This document shows, piece by piece, positions 1 through 5,990 of a DNA stretch of 7,142 bases (positions within the stretch are counted from its first letter, which is position 1; each line of letters starts with the position of its first letter). The notes under the pieces are model-generated. The model saw nothing but the letters and a program-made list of their open reading frames with translations. It was not told where the DNA came from and searched no databases. Origin of the DNA: Chryseobacterium sp. UBA6632. Lineage in GTDB: Bacteria > Bacteroidota > Bacteroidia > Flavobacteriales > Weeksellaceae. The DNA lies in assembly GCA_002455915.1 (NCBI GenBank), contig DKLU01000265.1, forward strand, positions 4,831 to 11,972, in the 5' to 3' direction. A program made the position numbers and the translations under genes.

Positions 1-1049
1 ATCGGAATTGATAATACGCAAATTAATAGGAGAACTCCATGAATGATCGCTGATAATTTTGAAGTAGCACCTGCATTAGCATTCGCGGAACTTCTTACGA
101 CAACTGAAGTCATTGGAAGCCCACCAATAAATGAACTGATAAGATTTCCGATTCCCTGAGCTTTTAATTCTAGGTTGGTATCTGTTATTCTTCTTTGTCT
201 GTCTAATCTGTCTGATGCCTCGATACAAAGTAAGGTTTCAATAGAAGCTACAATGGCAATGGTTGCCCCTACGATCCATACTTTAGGATTGGTGAAGCCG
301 TTGAAATCGGGCATTGTAACAAGATTTTTGAAATCATCAAACGACTGCGGAATAGGCAAAACAACTAAATGTTTTGGGCTAATTGCTAAAGAGCTTCCTG
401 TCAGTTTAAAAATTTCATTTAATAAAATACCTGCAACTACGGCTACAAGAGCTCCAGGAAGCATTTTCATCCTTCTTAGGGTCGGGATTTTGTCCCAAGC
501 TAAAAGAATTCCTACCGAAACCAAGGTTACAATAATGGCTCCAGGATGAACTGCTCCGAACAGTTCGGTAAAATAATTGAAATTAAGGCCGTTATCAAAG
601 ATGGATTCGTGACCTTCATAGTCTTTATCGAATCCCAATGCATGGGGGATTTGTTTTAAAATAATAATGATACCGATGGCGGCAAGCATTCCTTCAATAA
701 CGTTATTCGGGAAGTAATTAGATATACTTCCTGCTCGAAGGAAGCCTAAAACCAACTGGATAAGCCCCGCAATAATTCCTGCACAAAGAAAAAGTTCGAA
801 TGCACCTAAATCTGTGATTGCCGTTAAGACAATCGCCGTAAGACCTGCAGCAGGACCAGAAACCGAAATATTCGAATTACTGATCGTTCCTACTACCAAA
901 CCACCCACGATACCGGCAATGATACCTGACAATGGTGGTGCTCCTGATGCTAATGCAATTCCTAAACAAAGAGGAAGCGCTACTAAGAATACAACGAGTC
1001 CTGAAGGGAAATTCTCCTTTATTCCTCCTATTAATGATGTGTTTTTCAT
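1..1049 (-). CDS. SulP-family inorganic anion transporter (partial, C-terminus beyond left edge)
   Basis: Inner-membrane transporter of the SulP (SLC26-like) family, which moves sulfate, bicarbonate or related anions. The reading frame stays open from the ATG at 1049 to the window edge: 349 codons plus two bases of the next, against a usual 500-600 residues, so the last helices and any STAS domain are not visible. The translation is almost wholly hydrophobic helices. Family-like signatures are an N-terminal segment with LPLCLGIALASG (about 25-36), SVSGPAAGLTA in the substrate-binding third helix (about 62-72), NYFPNNVIEGMLAAIGI (about 111-127), SIETLLCIEASDRLD (about 269-283) and the ELKAQGIGNLISSFIGGLP to SSANANAGATSK stretch (about 294-331). 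A beta-carbonic anhydrase lies two genes upstream on the same strand; this pairing, and the known SulP-carbonic anhydrase fusions, favour bicarbonate as substrate, but sulfate cannot be excluded. There is no Shine-Dalgarno at the start, which is normal for Bacteroidota. Family assignment is secure; substrate is inference. Confidence 0.93.
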   Translation of the reverse strand, partial: MKNTSLIGGIKENFPSGLVVFLVALPLCLGIALASGAPPLSGIIAGIVGGLVVGTISNSNISVSGPAAGLTAIVLTAITDLGAFELFLCAGIIAGLIQLVLGFLRAGSISNYFPNNVIEGMLAAIGIIIILKQIPHALGFDKDYEGHESIFDNGLNFNYFTELFGAVHPGAIIVTLVSVGILLAWDKIPTLRRMKMLPGALVAVVAGILLNEIFKLTGSSLAISPKHLVVLPIPQSFDDFKNLVTMPDFNGFTNPKVWIVGATIAIVASIETLLCIEASDRLDRQRRITDTNLELKAQGIGNLISSFIGGLPMTSVVVRSSANANAGATSKLSAIIHGVLLLICVLSIP

Positions 1050-1060
1050 GATATGAAAAT

Positions 1061-1090
1061 GCTGTGATTATAATAGGTTAGCTGTGATTA
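1061..1090. repeat. Pair of 10-bp direct repeats upstream of the SulP gene
   Basis: GCTGTGATTA occurs exactly at 1061-1070 and again at 1081-1090, a 20-bp period (about two helical turns), starting 12 bp upstream of the SulP start codon. The second copy also sits inside a short inverted repeat, GGTTA (1076-1080) and TAACC (1089-1093). The layout could be a regulator binding site or an element in the 5' leader, but I recognise no known operator. The 144-bp gap 1050-1193 otherwise holds no gene, and no exact TAnnTTTG element on the minus strand was seen there, so the SulP gene may depend on read-through from the carbonic anhydrase promoter. Confidence 0.4.
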
Positions 1091-1193
1091 ACCCATTATA
1101 AAAAGATTGGAAATTTAATTTTTAAAGCACGCGTTGATTCAATACCATCAAAATGATAATGAATACGATAAAAAATCTAACTATACTTAAAAA

Positions 1194-1493
1194 TTAGGCT
1201 TCCGGAGGCGGAGAAAATATGCTGAGTAGGGGAGATAGATGAAAATCATCATCTATCAATATAAAAGACCTATGCGTAAGGTCTGGCTCCGTAAACTTTA
1301 CGTAATCGAATACGCTTAAAGTTTTTGGGAGTGTTTTTTCATAAACTACAAAAGAGGTTGCGTGAGAATGGGGTTCTTCCTCATTCACAATGATATTCGT
1401 GCGTATTATTTTCCAGCCAAAAACTGCAGCAATACTTGGTAGTGCTGTGAAGTTTAAGACGAATAATAATGTAATAATACTCCAGAATTTCAT
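1194..1493 (-). CDS. Small predicted exported protein, function unknown
   Basis: A 99-residue protein I cannot assign to a characterised family. The N-terminus is a clear signal peptide: MKFW, a hydrophobic core to about residue 18, then LPSIAA with a likely signal peptidase I cleavage after about residue 22-23. There is no lipobox cysteine, and the mature part contains no cysteine. The remaining about 76 residues are soluble-looking and rich in acidic residues and histidine (EEE at 38-40, His42, His44, His74, DDD at 81-83, His85), and end in a hydrophobic-proline tail, LLSIFSPPPEA. It starts 25 bp downstream of the carbonic anhydrase and precedes the SulP gene, so it is probably cotranscribed with both and may act in the periplasm or outer envelope near the transporter. 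Metal binding through the His/Asp residues is possible but speculative. The ATG at 1493 is the natural start because the signal peptide begins there. Confidence 0.8.
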   Translation of the reverse strand: MKFWSIITLLFVLNFTALPSIAAVFGWKIIRTNIIVNEEEPHSHATSFVVYEKTLPKTLSVFDYVKFTEPDLTHRSFILIDDDFHLSPLLSIFSPPPEA

Positions 1494-1518
1494 TTTACTC
1501 TTTTTTTCGAGCAGAAAA

Positions 1519-2187
1519 CTATTTTATTTTCCTGCTCATTACCCAATCTGAGCTTGTAAGATTGTAGATTTTTTGGATGTCTTTCAATATTTTTTCAAAA
1601 TCGATCTCCAAATCAATGATCTTACCCGTTCTAAGGTCAAAAACCCAGCCGTGCACTACAGGATATTCTTCTAAAATATACCTTTCCTGTACACAGGCCA
1701 TTTTTATAACGTTGATGCATTGCTCCTGAACATTGAGCTCAACAAGCCTGTCATAACGTTTTCCTTCATCTTCAATTGAATCTAATTCTGCCTGATGCAA
1801 TCTGTACACATCACGAATATTTCTCAGCCAAGGATTCAATAATCCCAAATCCTGAGGAGTCATCGCTGCTTTTACACCACCACAGTTGTAATGTCCACAA
1901 ACAATAATGTGTTTCACTTTCAGATGTTCTACCGCGTATTGAATCACTGCTGTTGAACTCATATCCAAAGTATTCACCACATTGGCAATATTTCTTGTTA
2001 CGAAAACTTCGCCTGGTTTGGCACCCATCAATTCTTCTGCTGTCGCTCTGCTGTCTGAACATCCTATGTATAAATAATCAGGAGTCTGCGTTTTAGCTAA
2101 TTCATGAAAGAATTCAGGGTTGTCTGCAACCTTAGATTCTACCCATTTTCTATTGTTTTCAAAAATACTTTCGTACGATTGTGACAT
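1519..2187 (-). CDS. can: Beta-class carbonic anhydrase
   Basis: Cytosolic zinc enzyme catalysing CO2 + H2O to HCO3- + H+. At 222 residues it matches the length of E. coli Can (220). The zinc ligands are visible as Cys43 in CSDSR (43-47), and His99 and Cys102 in CGHYNCGG (97-104); Asp45-Arg47 is the catalytic dyad. Other family signatures are RNIANVV (65-71), QYAVEHL (83-89) and HGWVFDL (179-185). In E. coli and Haemophilus enzymes Trp39 and Tyr181 help form the inhibitory bicarbonate pocket; the equivalent positions here appear to be Tyr40 and Phe183, so the allosteric site is altered by inspection-based alignment. It is the first gene of a leftward set with a small exported protein and a SulP transporter. 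The start at 2187 gives the expected N-terminal helix. It should supply bicarbonate for carboxylation reactions, or work with the transporter. The family call is certain; the operon role is inferred. Confidence 0.97.
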   Translation of the reverse strand: MSQSYESIFENNRKWVESKVADNPEFFHELAKTQTPDYLYIGCSDSRATAEELMGAKPGEVFVTRNIANVVNTLDMSSTAVIQYAVEHLKVKHIIVCGHYNCGGVKAAMTPQDLGLLNPWLRNIRDVYRLHQAELDSIEDEGKRYDRLVELNVQEQCINVIKMACVQERYILEEYPVVHGWVFDLRTGKIIDLEIDFEKILKDIQKIYNLTSSDWVMSRKIK

Positions 2188-2254
2188 AATTTAAAAGTTT
2201 AATTATTTATTTCGTTTAAATTATTTTTAAATTCAATAGATTAAATCAATAATG

Positions 2255-2262
2255 CAAAAATA
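2255..2262 (-). promoter_or_regulatory. Predicted -7 promoter element of the carbonic anhydrase gene
   Basis: Read on the minus strand this is TATTTTTG, an exact match to the Bacteroidota -7 consensus TAnnTTTG, followed by CATT. It is the only exact minus-strand match between 2188 and 2480. Transcription would start about 60 bases upstream of the ATG at 2187. No TTTG/TTG -33 element is found at the usual 17-23 base spacing, so the promoter may be weak or need an activator. Confidence 0.45.
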
Positions 2263-2268
2263 TAATTT

Positions 2269-2296
2269 TTGTTGAAAGATTAATCACTTTTAACAA
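2269..2296. promoter_or_regulatory. Imperfect inverted repeat over the expected -33 region of the carbonic anhydrase promoter
   Basis: TTGTTGAAAG (2269-2278) and CTTTTAACAA (2287-2296) are inverted repeats matching at 9 of 10 positions around an 8-base spacer. The dyad is centred about 20 bases upstream of the predicted -7 element, where a transcription factor would contact or block RNA polymerase. This is a candidate operator only; chance dyads are common in such AT-rich DNA. Confidence 0.3.
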
Positions 2297-2477
2297 TATT
2301 TAATATTAAAATATGCTTAAAATCATATATATCAATTAATACTAAACCTTATTTTTATCATTAAAGCGTATATTTTGCCTTTTTGATAATTTAAACATCT
2401 TAAAATTCTAAGATAAAATTACAAACTCTCAGGTAGAAAACAATATTCAAACACATAAAATATTCTTAATTGTTTAC

Positions 2478-2506
2478 AAAAAAATCAACTTATTAAAAGT
2501 TGATTT
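2478..2506 (-). terminator. Rho-independent-type terminator of the polysaccharide operon
   Basis: A perfect 10-bp stem is formed by 2482-2491 (AAATCAACTT) and 2497-2506 (AAGTTGATTT) around a 5-base loop. In minus-strand RNA the distal arm runs into seven consecutive U residues (2484 down to 2478). It lies 49 bp beyond the stop codon of the last polysaccharide gene. The stem has only two G-C pairs, weak by enterobacterial standards but plausible in this AT-rich genome. The plus-strand side is also followed by a T-rich stretch, so it could work in both directions. Confidence 0.65.
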
Positions 2507-2554
2507 ATATTTTTAAGTTATTTGCTTCAATGTGTTGATTATTTTAAGATCGGT

Positions 2555-3109
2555 TTAAATCTTATTATTGATATAGCCTTCTGTAGCATTGCTTTTAGGA
2601 TAGATTTTTCCAGGATTTCCCATCACCACAGAATCTGCCGGAACATCAAAATTAACATAAGAGTTTGGTGCAATCAAAGTATTTCTCCCGATGGTTATGC
2701 CGCCTACAATAACCGCATTAGTACCGATCCACACTTCGTCTTCAATGGTAGGAAAACCTTGAGATTTTCCACGGTTTTGCTGGCCAATGGTTACACCTTG
2801 TGCGATATTACAGTTCTTCCCGACTTTTGCTTTTGGGTTAATGACCAATGCGCCCCAATGCCCTAAATATAAACCTTCGCCAATTTCTGTTTCTGGATAA
2901 ATCTGATAACCATATTTGATCTGATAATGCCTCAAAACAAACTTCCAGAAAATATTTAAACCCGGAGTTTTTAGATGCTTTTGAGATTTTCTTAAAACAT
3001 AAATAAAATGAAGATTCGGATTAATACACTTTGATAAAAGCAGGAAACCCGAAAGCCATTTTCCGCTTTCTCTGTAGAAATCTTTTTGTATGATAGAATG
3101 GTTTGACAT
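2555..3109 (-). CDS. Serine acetyltransferase-like hexapeptide acyltransferase of a polysaccharide cluster
   Basis: A 184-residue protein predicted to move an acetyl (or other acyl) group from acetyl-CoA to a sugar or sugar-linked amino acid in the cytoplasm. A helical N-terminal part (1-65) is followed by left-handed beta-helix hexapeptide repeats, for example IYPETEIGEGLYLG (70-83), INPKAKVGKNCNIAQG (90-105) and IGTNAVIVGGITIG (128-141), ending in a VVMGNPGKI (161-169) cap typical of this superfamily. His84 in GHWGALVIN (83-91) aligns with the catalytic His158 of CysE. The second CysE active-site histidine (RHPKI) is replaced around GFPTI (118-122), so cysteine biosynthesis is unlikely. It resembles the WcaB/EpsC-style enzymes often mislabelled as serine acetyltransferase. 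It is the last gene of the operon, 12 bp after the GT4 gene and just ahead of a terminator. The superfamily is clear; the substrate is unknown. Confidence 0.85.
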   Translation of the reverse strand: MSNHSIIQKDFYRESGKWLSGFLLLSKCINPNLHFIYVLRKSQKHLKTPGLNIFWKFVLRHYQIKYGYQIYPETEIGEGLYLGHWGALVINPKAKVGKNCNIAQGVTIGQQNRGKSQGFPTIEDEVWIGTNAVIVGGITIGRNTLIAPNSYVNFDVPADSVVMGNPGKIYPKSNATEGYINNKI

Positions 3110-3121
3110 GTATTTTACAAT

Positions 3122-4273
3122 TTATACCGCATCAATTATTTCCTGAAGATGCTTAACAGATTTTTCCAAGACAAAAGGTAGATCTGTTTGTTCTATTTCT
3201 TTTTTATAATGCTCAGAAAGGCTTTTATCAGTTAGAAATTTTTTCATTCCATCATAAATTCCATCTTCTGAATTTGGAGTAATAATTCCTAATTTTCCGT
3301 CTTGTAAAAGATCCTTAATTCCTGAAATATCAGTTGCAGAAATTGGCTTGTTTAACAGCAAAGCTTCGGCGATAATCGTTGGAAAACCTTCATGTCGTGA
3401 AGACATAATATAGAAATCTGCCTTTTTCAAATAAGGATAAGGATTGCTTCTGAAGCCCAGCATTTTTGCCGTTTCCTGAAGTTCTAATTTTTCAAGTAAA
3501 GCCCGAATATTGTTGAGGTCATAACCGTCTCCGATAATGATTAACTGATGTTTTAAACCTTCATCTAAAAGCTTTTTGTGAACTTCTAATAATCTATCGT
3601 AGCCTTTTTGAGGATAAACAGTTCCCACGCTTACAAATGTCGGAATATCATTATTAAAAGGATAATCATCAATTGAAACATTTGCCTTTTGAAGAGTATC
3701 TTGTTTATCAATCGGGTTGAAAATTTTAATAACCGACTGTTTTTCTTTGTCATTTTTGGCAAGCTTGTGCATTTCTTCCTGAAGCTTGTTGGAAATAACC
3801 AGGATTTTATCAAACTTAAAAAATTCACGAATAACCTCGGAAGTGTAATCTTTTAAATTAAAAATATCATTCTGAACCCAAATGATTTTTTTTGAATCTT
3901 TCTGCGGACTGGAAAGTATTTCTTTATACATCCCGTGAATGGCAGCCAGTTCAACATCATATTTTTTGTTCTTTAAGACAAATTTATAAAGCAATGACGG
4001 AAACCAAAGAAACATCTTCTGGTAAAGAACTCTGTAAGCCTTCACCGGAATCTCATGAGGTTTGTTGGTGGTAATCATCTCACCTTTAAGCAAATAAAAA
4101 ACATTAACCCAAGATGGAACTTCTTTAATATAAATCCCTGAATATAAATTAATTAATAAATCAACTTCATATTTGTCGGGAGAAATGTTTTTCAGAAAAG
4201 TAACGAGTACTTTTTCCGCGCCACCGTGACGAAGCGAGCCTATTCGAATGAGAATTTTCTTTTTTTTCGACAT
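3122..4273 (-). CDS. GT4-family glycosyltransferase (GT-B fold), second copy
   Basis: A 383-residue retaining-type glycosyltransferase predicted to transfer a sugar from a nucleotide-sugar to a lipid-linked glycan at the cytoplasmic membrane face. The N-terminal Rossmann domain has the acceptor-side signature GSLRHGGAEKVLVTFL (12-27). The C-terminal donor domain begins near residue 210 with VSVGTVYPQKGYDRLLEVH (214-232), then IIIGDG (245-250), LGFRSNPYPYLKKADFYI (272-289) and HEGFPTIIAEAL (294-305), which contains the intact EX7E motif, Glu295 and Glu303. ATG at 4273 directly abuts the stop codon of the upstream acyltransferase (TAG then ATG, no gap), implying coupled translation. It shares motif order and many residues with the other GT4 gene of this operon (4834-5988), suggesting duplication. 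Family call is strong; donor, acceptor and linkage cannot be read from the sequence. Confidence 0.93.
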   Translation of the reverse strand: MSKKKKILIRIGSLRHGGAEKVLVTFLKNISPDKYEVDLLINLYSGIYIKEVPSWVNVFYLLKGEMITTNKPHEIPVKAYRVLYQKMFLWFPSLLYKFVLKNKKYDVELAAIHGMYKEILSSPQKDSKKIIWVQNDIFNLKDYTSEVIREFFKFDKILVISNKLQEEMHKLAKNDKEKQSVIKIFNPIDKQDTLQKANVSIDDYPFNNDIPTFVSVGTVYPQKGYDRLLEVHKKLLDEGLKHQLIIIGDGYDLNNIRALLEKLELQETAKMLGFRSNPYPYLKKADFYIMSSRHEGFPTIIAEALLLNKPISATDISGIKDLLQDGKLGIITPNSEDGIYDGMKKFLTDKSLSEHYKKEIEQTDLPFVLEKSVKHLQEIIDAV

Positions 4274-4837
4274 CTATTTTCTTACAGGTTTATAAGTGTG
4301 GGGAAGATTTTTTTTGATGTAATCTTCTAATGCTTTACGGTCTTTTTCCAGTTCTAAAGGATAAACCGTATTGTTTGCTAACAATTTATCTCCATATTGC
4401 TCAATGGTGCAAATAAATCTTGCCGGAGCCCCAGCATACACTGAATTATCAGGAACAGAAGAGCTTACAACGCTCATTGAACCTACAATACAATTGCTTC
4501 CTATAGAAACTCCGGGTAGAAGTACGGCGCCTTTTCCAATAAATGTGTTGTTGCCGATTTTTATTCTTCCAAATGTTCTTCCGTCTTTATATTTTTCAAT
4601 TCTTTTGGTTACTCTTCCGTCGCCGCCGTGATTGATAAATGAAACACCTTCTGCGATGGTAACATTATCGCCCATTTCAATCAGAAAACATTCTGAACCA
4701 AAATTGGGAATTCCCTGAACATATAAATTTTCGCCAACTTTCATTCCTTGATGGATGGCAACTTTTATAGCGGCATTTTTTACCAGATCCTGATACAGAG
4801 AACGAATTTTCAGGATAATTCTGTATAATAATATCAT
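4274..4837 (-). CDS. Hexapeptide-repeat acyltransferase (maltose acetyltransferase/WbbJ-like)
   Basis: A 187-residue left-handed beta-helix protein of the galactoside/maltose O-acetyltransferase type, predicted to acylate a sugar hydroxyl with acetyl-CoA. Hexapeptide turns are seen in IEMGDNVTIAEGVSF (53-67), IKIGNNTFIGKGAVLLPG (92-109) and VSIGSNCIVGSMSVVS (110-125), ending in the SVYAGAPARFI (132-142) element typical of the family. His70 in FINHGG (67-72) is the likely catalytic base. A loop of basic and acidic residues (about 73-91) breaks the helix there and probably shapes the acceptor site. Residues 143-187 form a charged C-terminal helical tail. Its ATG overlaps the upstream GT4 stop by four bases (ATGA), and its own stop abuts the next GT4 start, so it is embedded between two glycosyltransferases. 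It most likely decorates a sugar that one of them adds. The exact substrate is unknown. Confidence 0.9.
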   Translation of the reverse strand: MILLYRIILKIRSLYQDLVKNAAIKVAIHQGMKVGENLYVQGIPNFGSECFLIEMGDNVTIAEGVSFINHGGDGRVTKRIEKYKDGRTFGRIKIGNNTFIGKGAVLLPGVSIGSNCIVGSMSVVSSSVPDNSVYAGAPARFICTIEQYGDKLLANNTVYPLELEKDRKALEDYIKKNLPHTYKPVRK

Positions 4838-5988
4838 TTGTGAGACAATTTTAAAATTATATTTTCAACAGCATCAAAAATCTTTTGATTATCGAACTGT
4901 TCATCTATGTTTTCTAAATTTTTATTGATTTTAGCAATCAATTCTGGTTCAGTCATGAATTTTTTCATCGCTTCATACATTTCATCCGTTTCATAATTGA
5001 TGAGATAGCCATTTTCTTCATGGGTAATCATTTCCGGAATTCCTCCAACATTGGTGGCAATGATCGGTTTTTGGAGAATCAAAGTATCGGCGATAATCAA
5101 TGGCCAGCCTTCAGATTCTGAAGGAAGAATATAAAAATCGGCATTTTTTACATAAGGATAAGGATTTATTAAAGATCCTAAAAATTCAAAACTTTTGGTA
5201 ACGCCTAACTTTTCTGCTTGTTTTTTTAAGTTTTCTTTTTCTTCGCCATCGCCAATCACAACAATATGATGATCAAAACCTTCTTTAAGAAGTTTTGCAT
5301 GAGCATCCATCAATTTATGAAATCCTTTTCTGGAATGCAGTCTTGCCACAGATGCAAAAACGGGTTTGTTGGGAAATTCAGGCTTAAATGCGTTTGCTTT
5401 TTGTCGTAGCTCATCAATTGGAATTGCATTTAAAATCACTTCATTTTCAGGTAATTTCACATCAGGAAATGTTTTTACAAAAATATCTTTTGTCTGCTGA
5501 GATCCAAAAATAAAATAATCAAACTGAGGAATCTGCCTTAAAACTGCAGGAAGCAATGGTTTGAATTTAGGAACGGTAACATCGGAGTGAAACCAGCCTA
5601 TTTTCTTTGAGTTTTTATTGCTTGAATTCAAAACTGCTTCAAAAACAGCATATGTGGGAGCAATTTCAACATCATAAGTATCTTTTAAGATTTTATCTGC
5701 GATTTTAGGATTGGTTTCAGATTCTTTCAGTTTTAATCTTCTTCTAACTAACTGAACTTTTTTAATTACAGGGTTTTTTGACAAATCTTCCTTTCCTTCA
5801 GTAAGATAAACTTTTCGAATGTGGGGCGGGATTTCGTTTCGCAATTCTCCCTGATTCATATTTAAACATAACGTCATCTCAAACTTTTCGCGGTTGAGAT
5901 TATTCAGCATGCTTAAAACAACCTTTTCCACACCGCCCATTTCCATAGAACGGTGCCTGAAGAGGACTTTAATTTTATCGTTTTTCAT
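4834..5988 (-). CDS. GT4-family glycosyltransferase (GT-B fold), first copy
   Basis: A 384-residue GT4-type glycosyltransferase for surface glycan assembly. The N-terminal domain carries RHRSMEMGGVEKVVLSML (11-28), the glycine-rich acceptor-side loop. The donor domain starts near residue 207 with FASVARLHSRKGFHKLMDAH (211-230), followed by VVIGDGEE (243-250), LGSLINPYPYVKNADFYI (270-287) and SEGWPLIIADTL (292-303). The EX7E motif here reads Glu293 then Asp301, so the second acidic residue is Asp instead of Glu; the codon is GAT. The charge is kept, so activity is still likely. The gene begins 2 bp after the GT2 stop codon and its stop overlaps the acyltransferase start by four bases. It has the same architecture as the GT4 gene at 3122-4273. 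Specificity cannot be inferred. Length and all other motifs are normal, so there is no sign of decay. Confidence 0.93.
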   Translation of the reverse strand: MKNDKIKVLFRHRSMEMGGVEKVVLSMLNNLNREKFEMTLCLNMNQGELRNEIPPHIRKVYLTEGKEDLSKNPVIKKVQLVRRRLKLKESETNPKIADKILKDTYDVEIAPTYAVFEAVLNSSNKNSKKIGWFHSDVTVPKFKPLLPAVLRQIPQFDYFIFGSQQTKDIFVKTFPDVKLPENEVILNAIPIDELRQKANAFKPEFPNKPVFASVARLHSRKGFHKLMDAHAKLLKEGFDHHIVVIGDGEEKENLKKQAEKLGVTKSFEFLGSLINPYPYVKNADFYILPSESEGWPLIIADTLILQKPIIATNVGGIPEMITHEENGYLINYETDEMYEAMKKFMTEPELIAKINKNLENIDEQFDNQKIFDAVENIILKLSHK

Positions 5989-5990
5989 TA

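Larger units (their letters stand above)
2188..2554. other. AT-rich intergenic region between the polysaccharide operon and the carbonic anhydrase set
   Basis: This 367-bp gap contains no convincing gene on either strand. Going leftward it holds the terminator hairpin of the polysaccharide operon (2478-2506), a small perfect dyad ATCTTA/TAAGAT (2397-2402 and 2409-2414) of unknown meaning, an imperfect 10-bp dyad (2269-2296) and a -7 promoter element (2255-2262) for the carbonic anhydrase. The remainder is low-complexity A/T sequence. Confidence 0.7.

Noticed and set aside
175..1056. Plus-strand open frames (175-549 and 814-1056) opposite the SulP gene
   Set aside because: The minus-strand frame is continuous over the whole region and matches the SulP family motif by motif; the plus-strand translations are low-complexity antisense products with no recognisable domain.
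1811..2062. Second minus-strand open frame inside the carbonic anhydrase gene
   Set aside because: It is a shifted reading of a strongly conserved gene whose true frame carries all zinc ligands; the shifted product shows no family features.
2397..2414. Perfect 6-bp dyad ATCTTA/TAAGAT as a second terminator or operator
   Set aside because: The stem is short and AT-rich with no run of T directly after it, so chance is the best explanation.
2188..2554. A small RNA or riboswitch in the largest intergenic gap
   Set aside because: No GC-richer structured stretch or recognisable aptamer core is visible; the DNA is low-complexity A/T apart from the hairpins described.
2522..2866. Plus-strand open frame over the 3' end of the serine-acetyltransferase-like gene
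   Set aside because: It overlaps the terminal hexapeptide repeats on the opposite strand and encodes an unlikely Cys/His/Ile-rich sequence without a domain.
3886..4315. Runs of eight identical bases (3886-3893, 4260-4267, 4308-4315), one just after the start of a GT4 gene, considered as phase-variation switches
   Set aside because: They encode ordinary Lys/Asn-rich stretches, are common in such AT-rich DNA, are shorter than typical switching tracts, and all frames are intact.
3631..4631. Other short open frames within the GT4 and acyltransferase genes (3631-3828 minus, 3892-4074 plus, 4371-4631 plus)
   Set aside because: All lie inside well-supported genes in other frames and show no domain, signal peptide or plausible start context.
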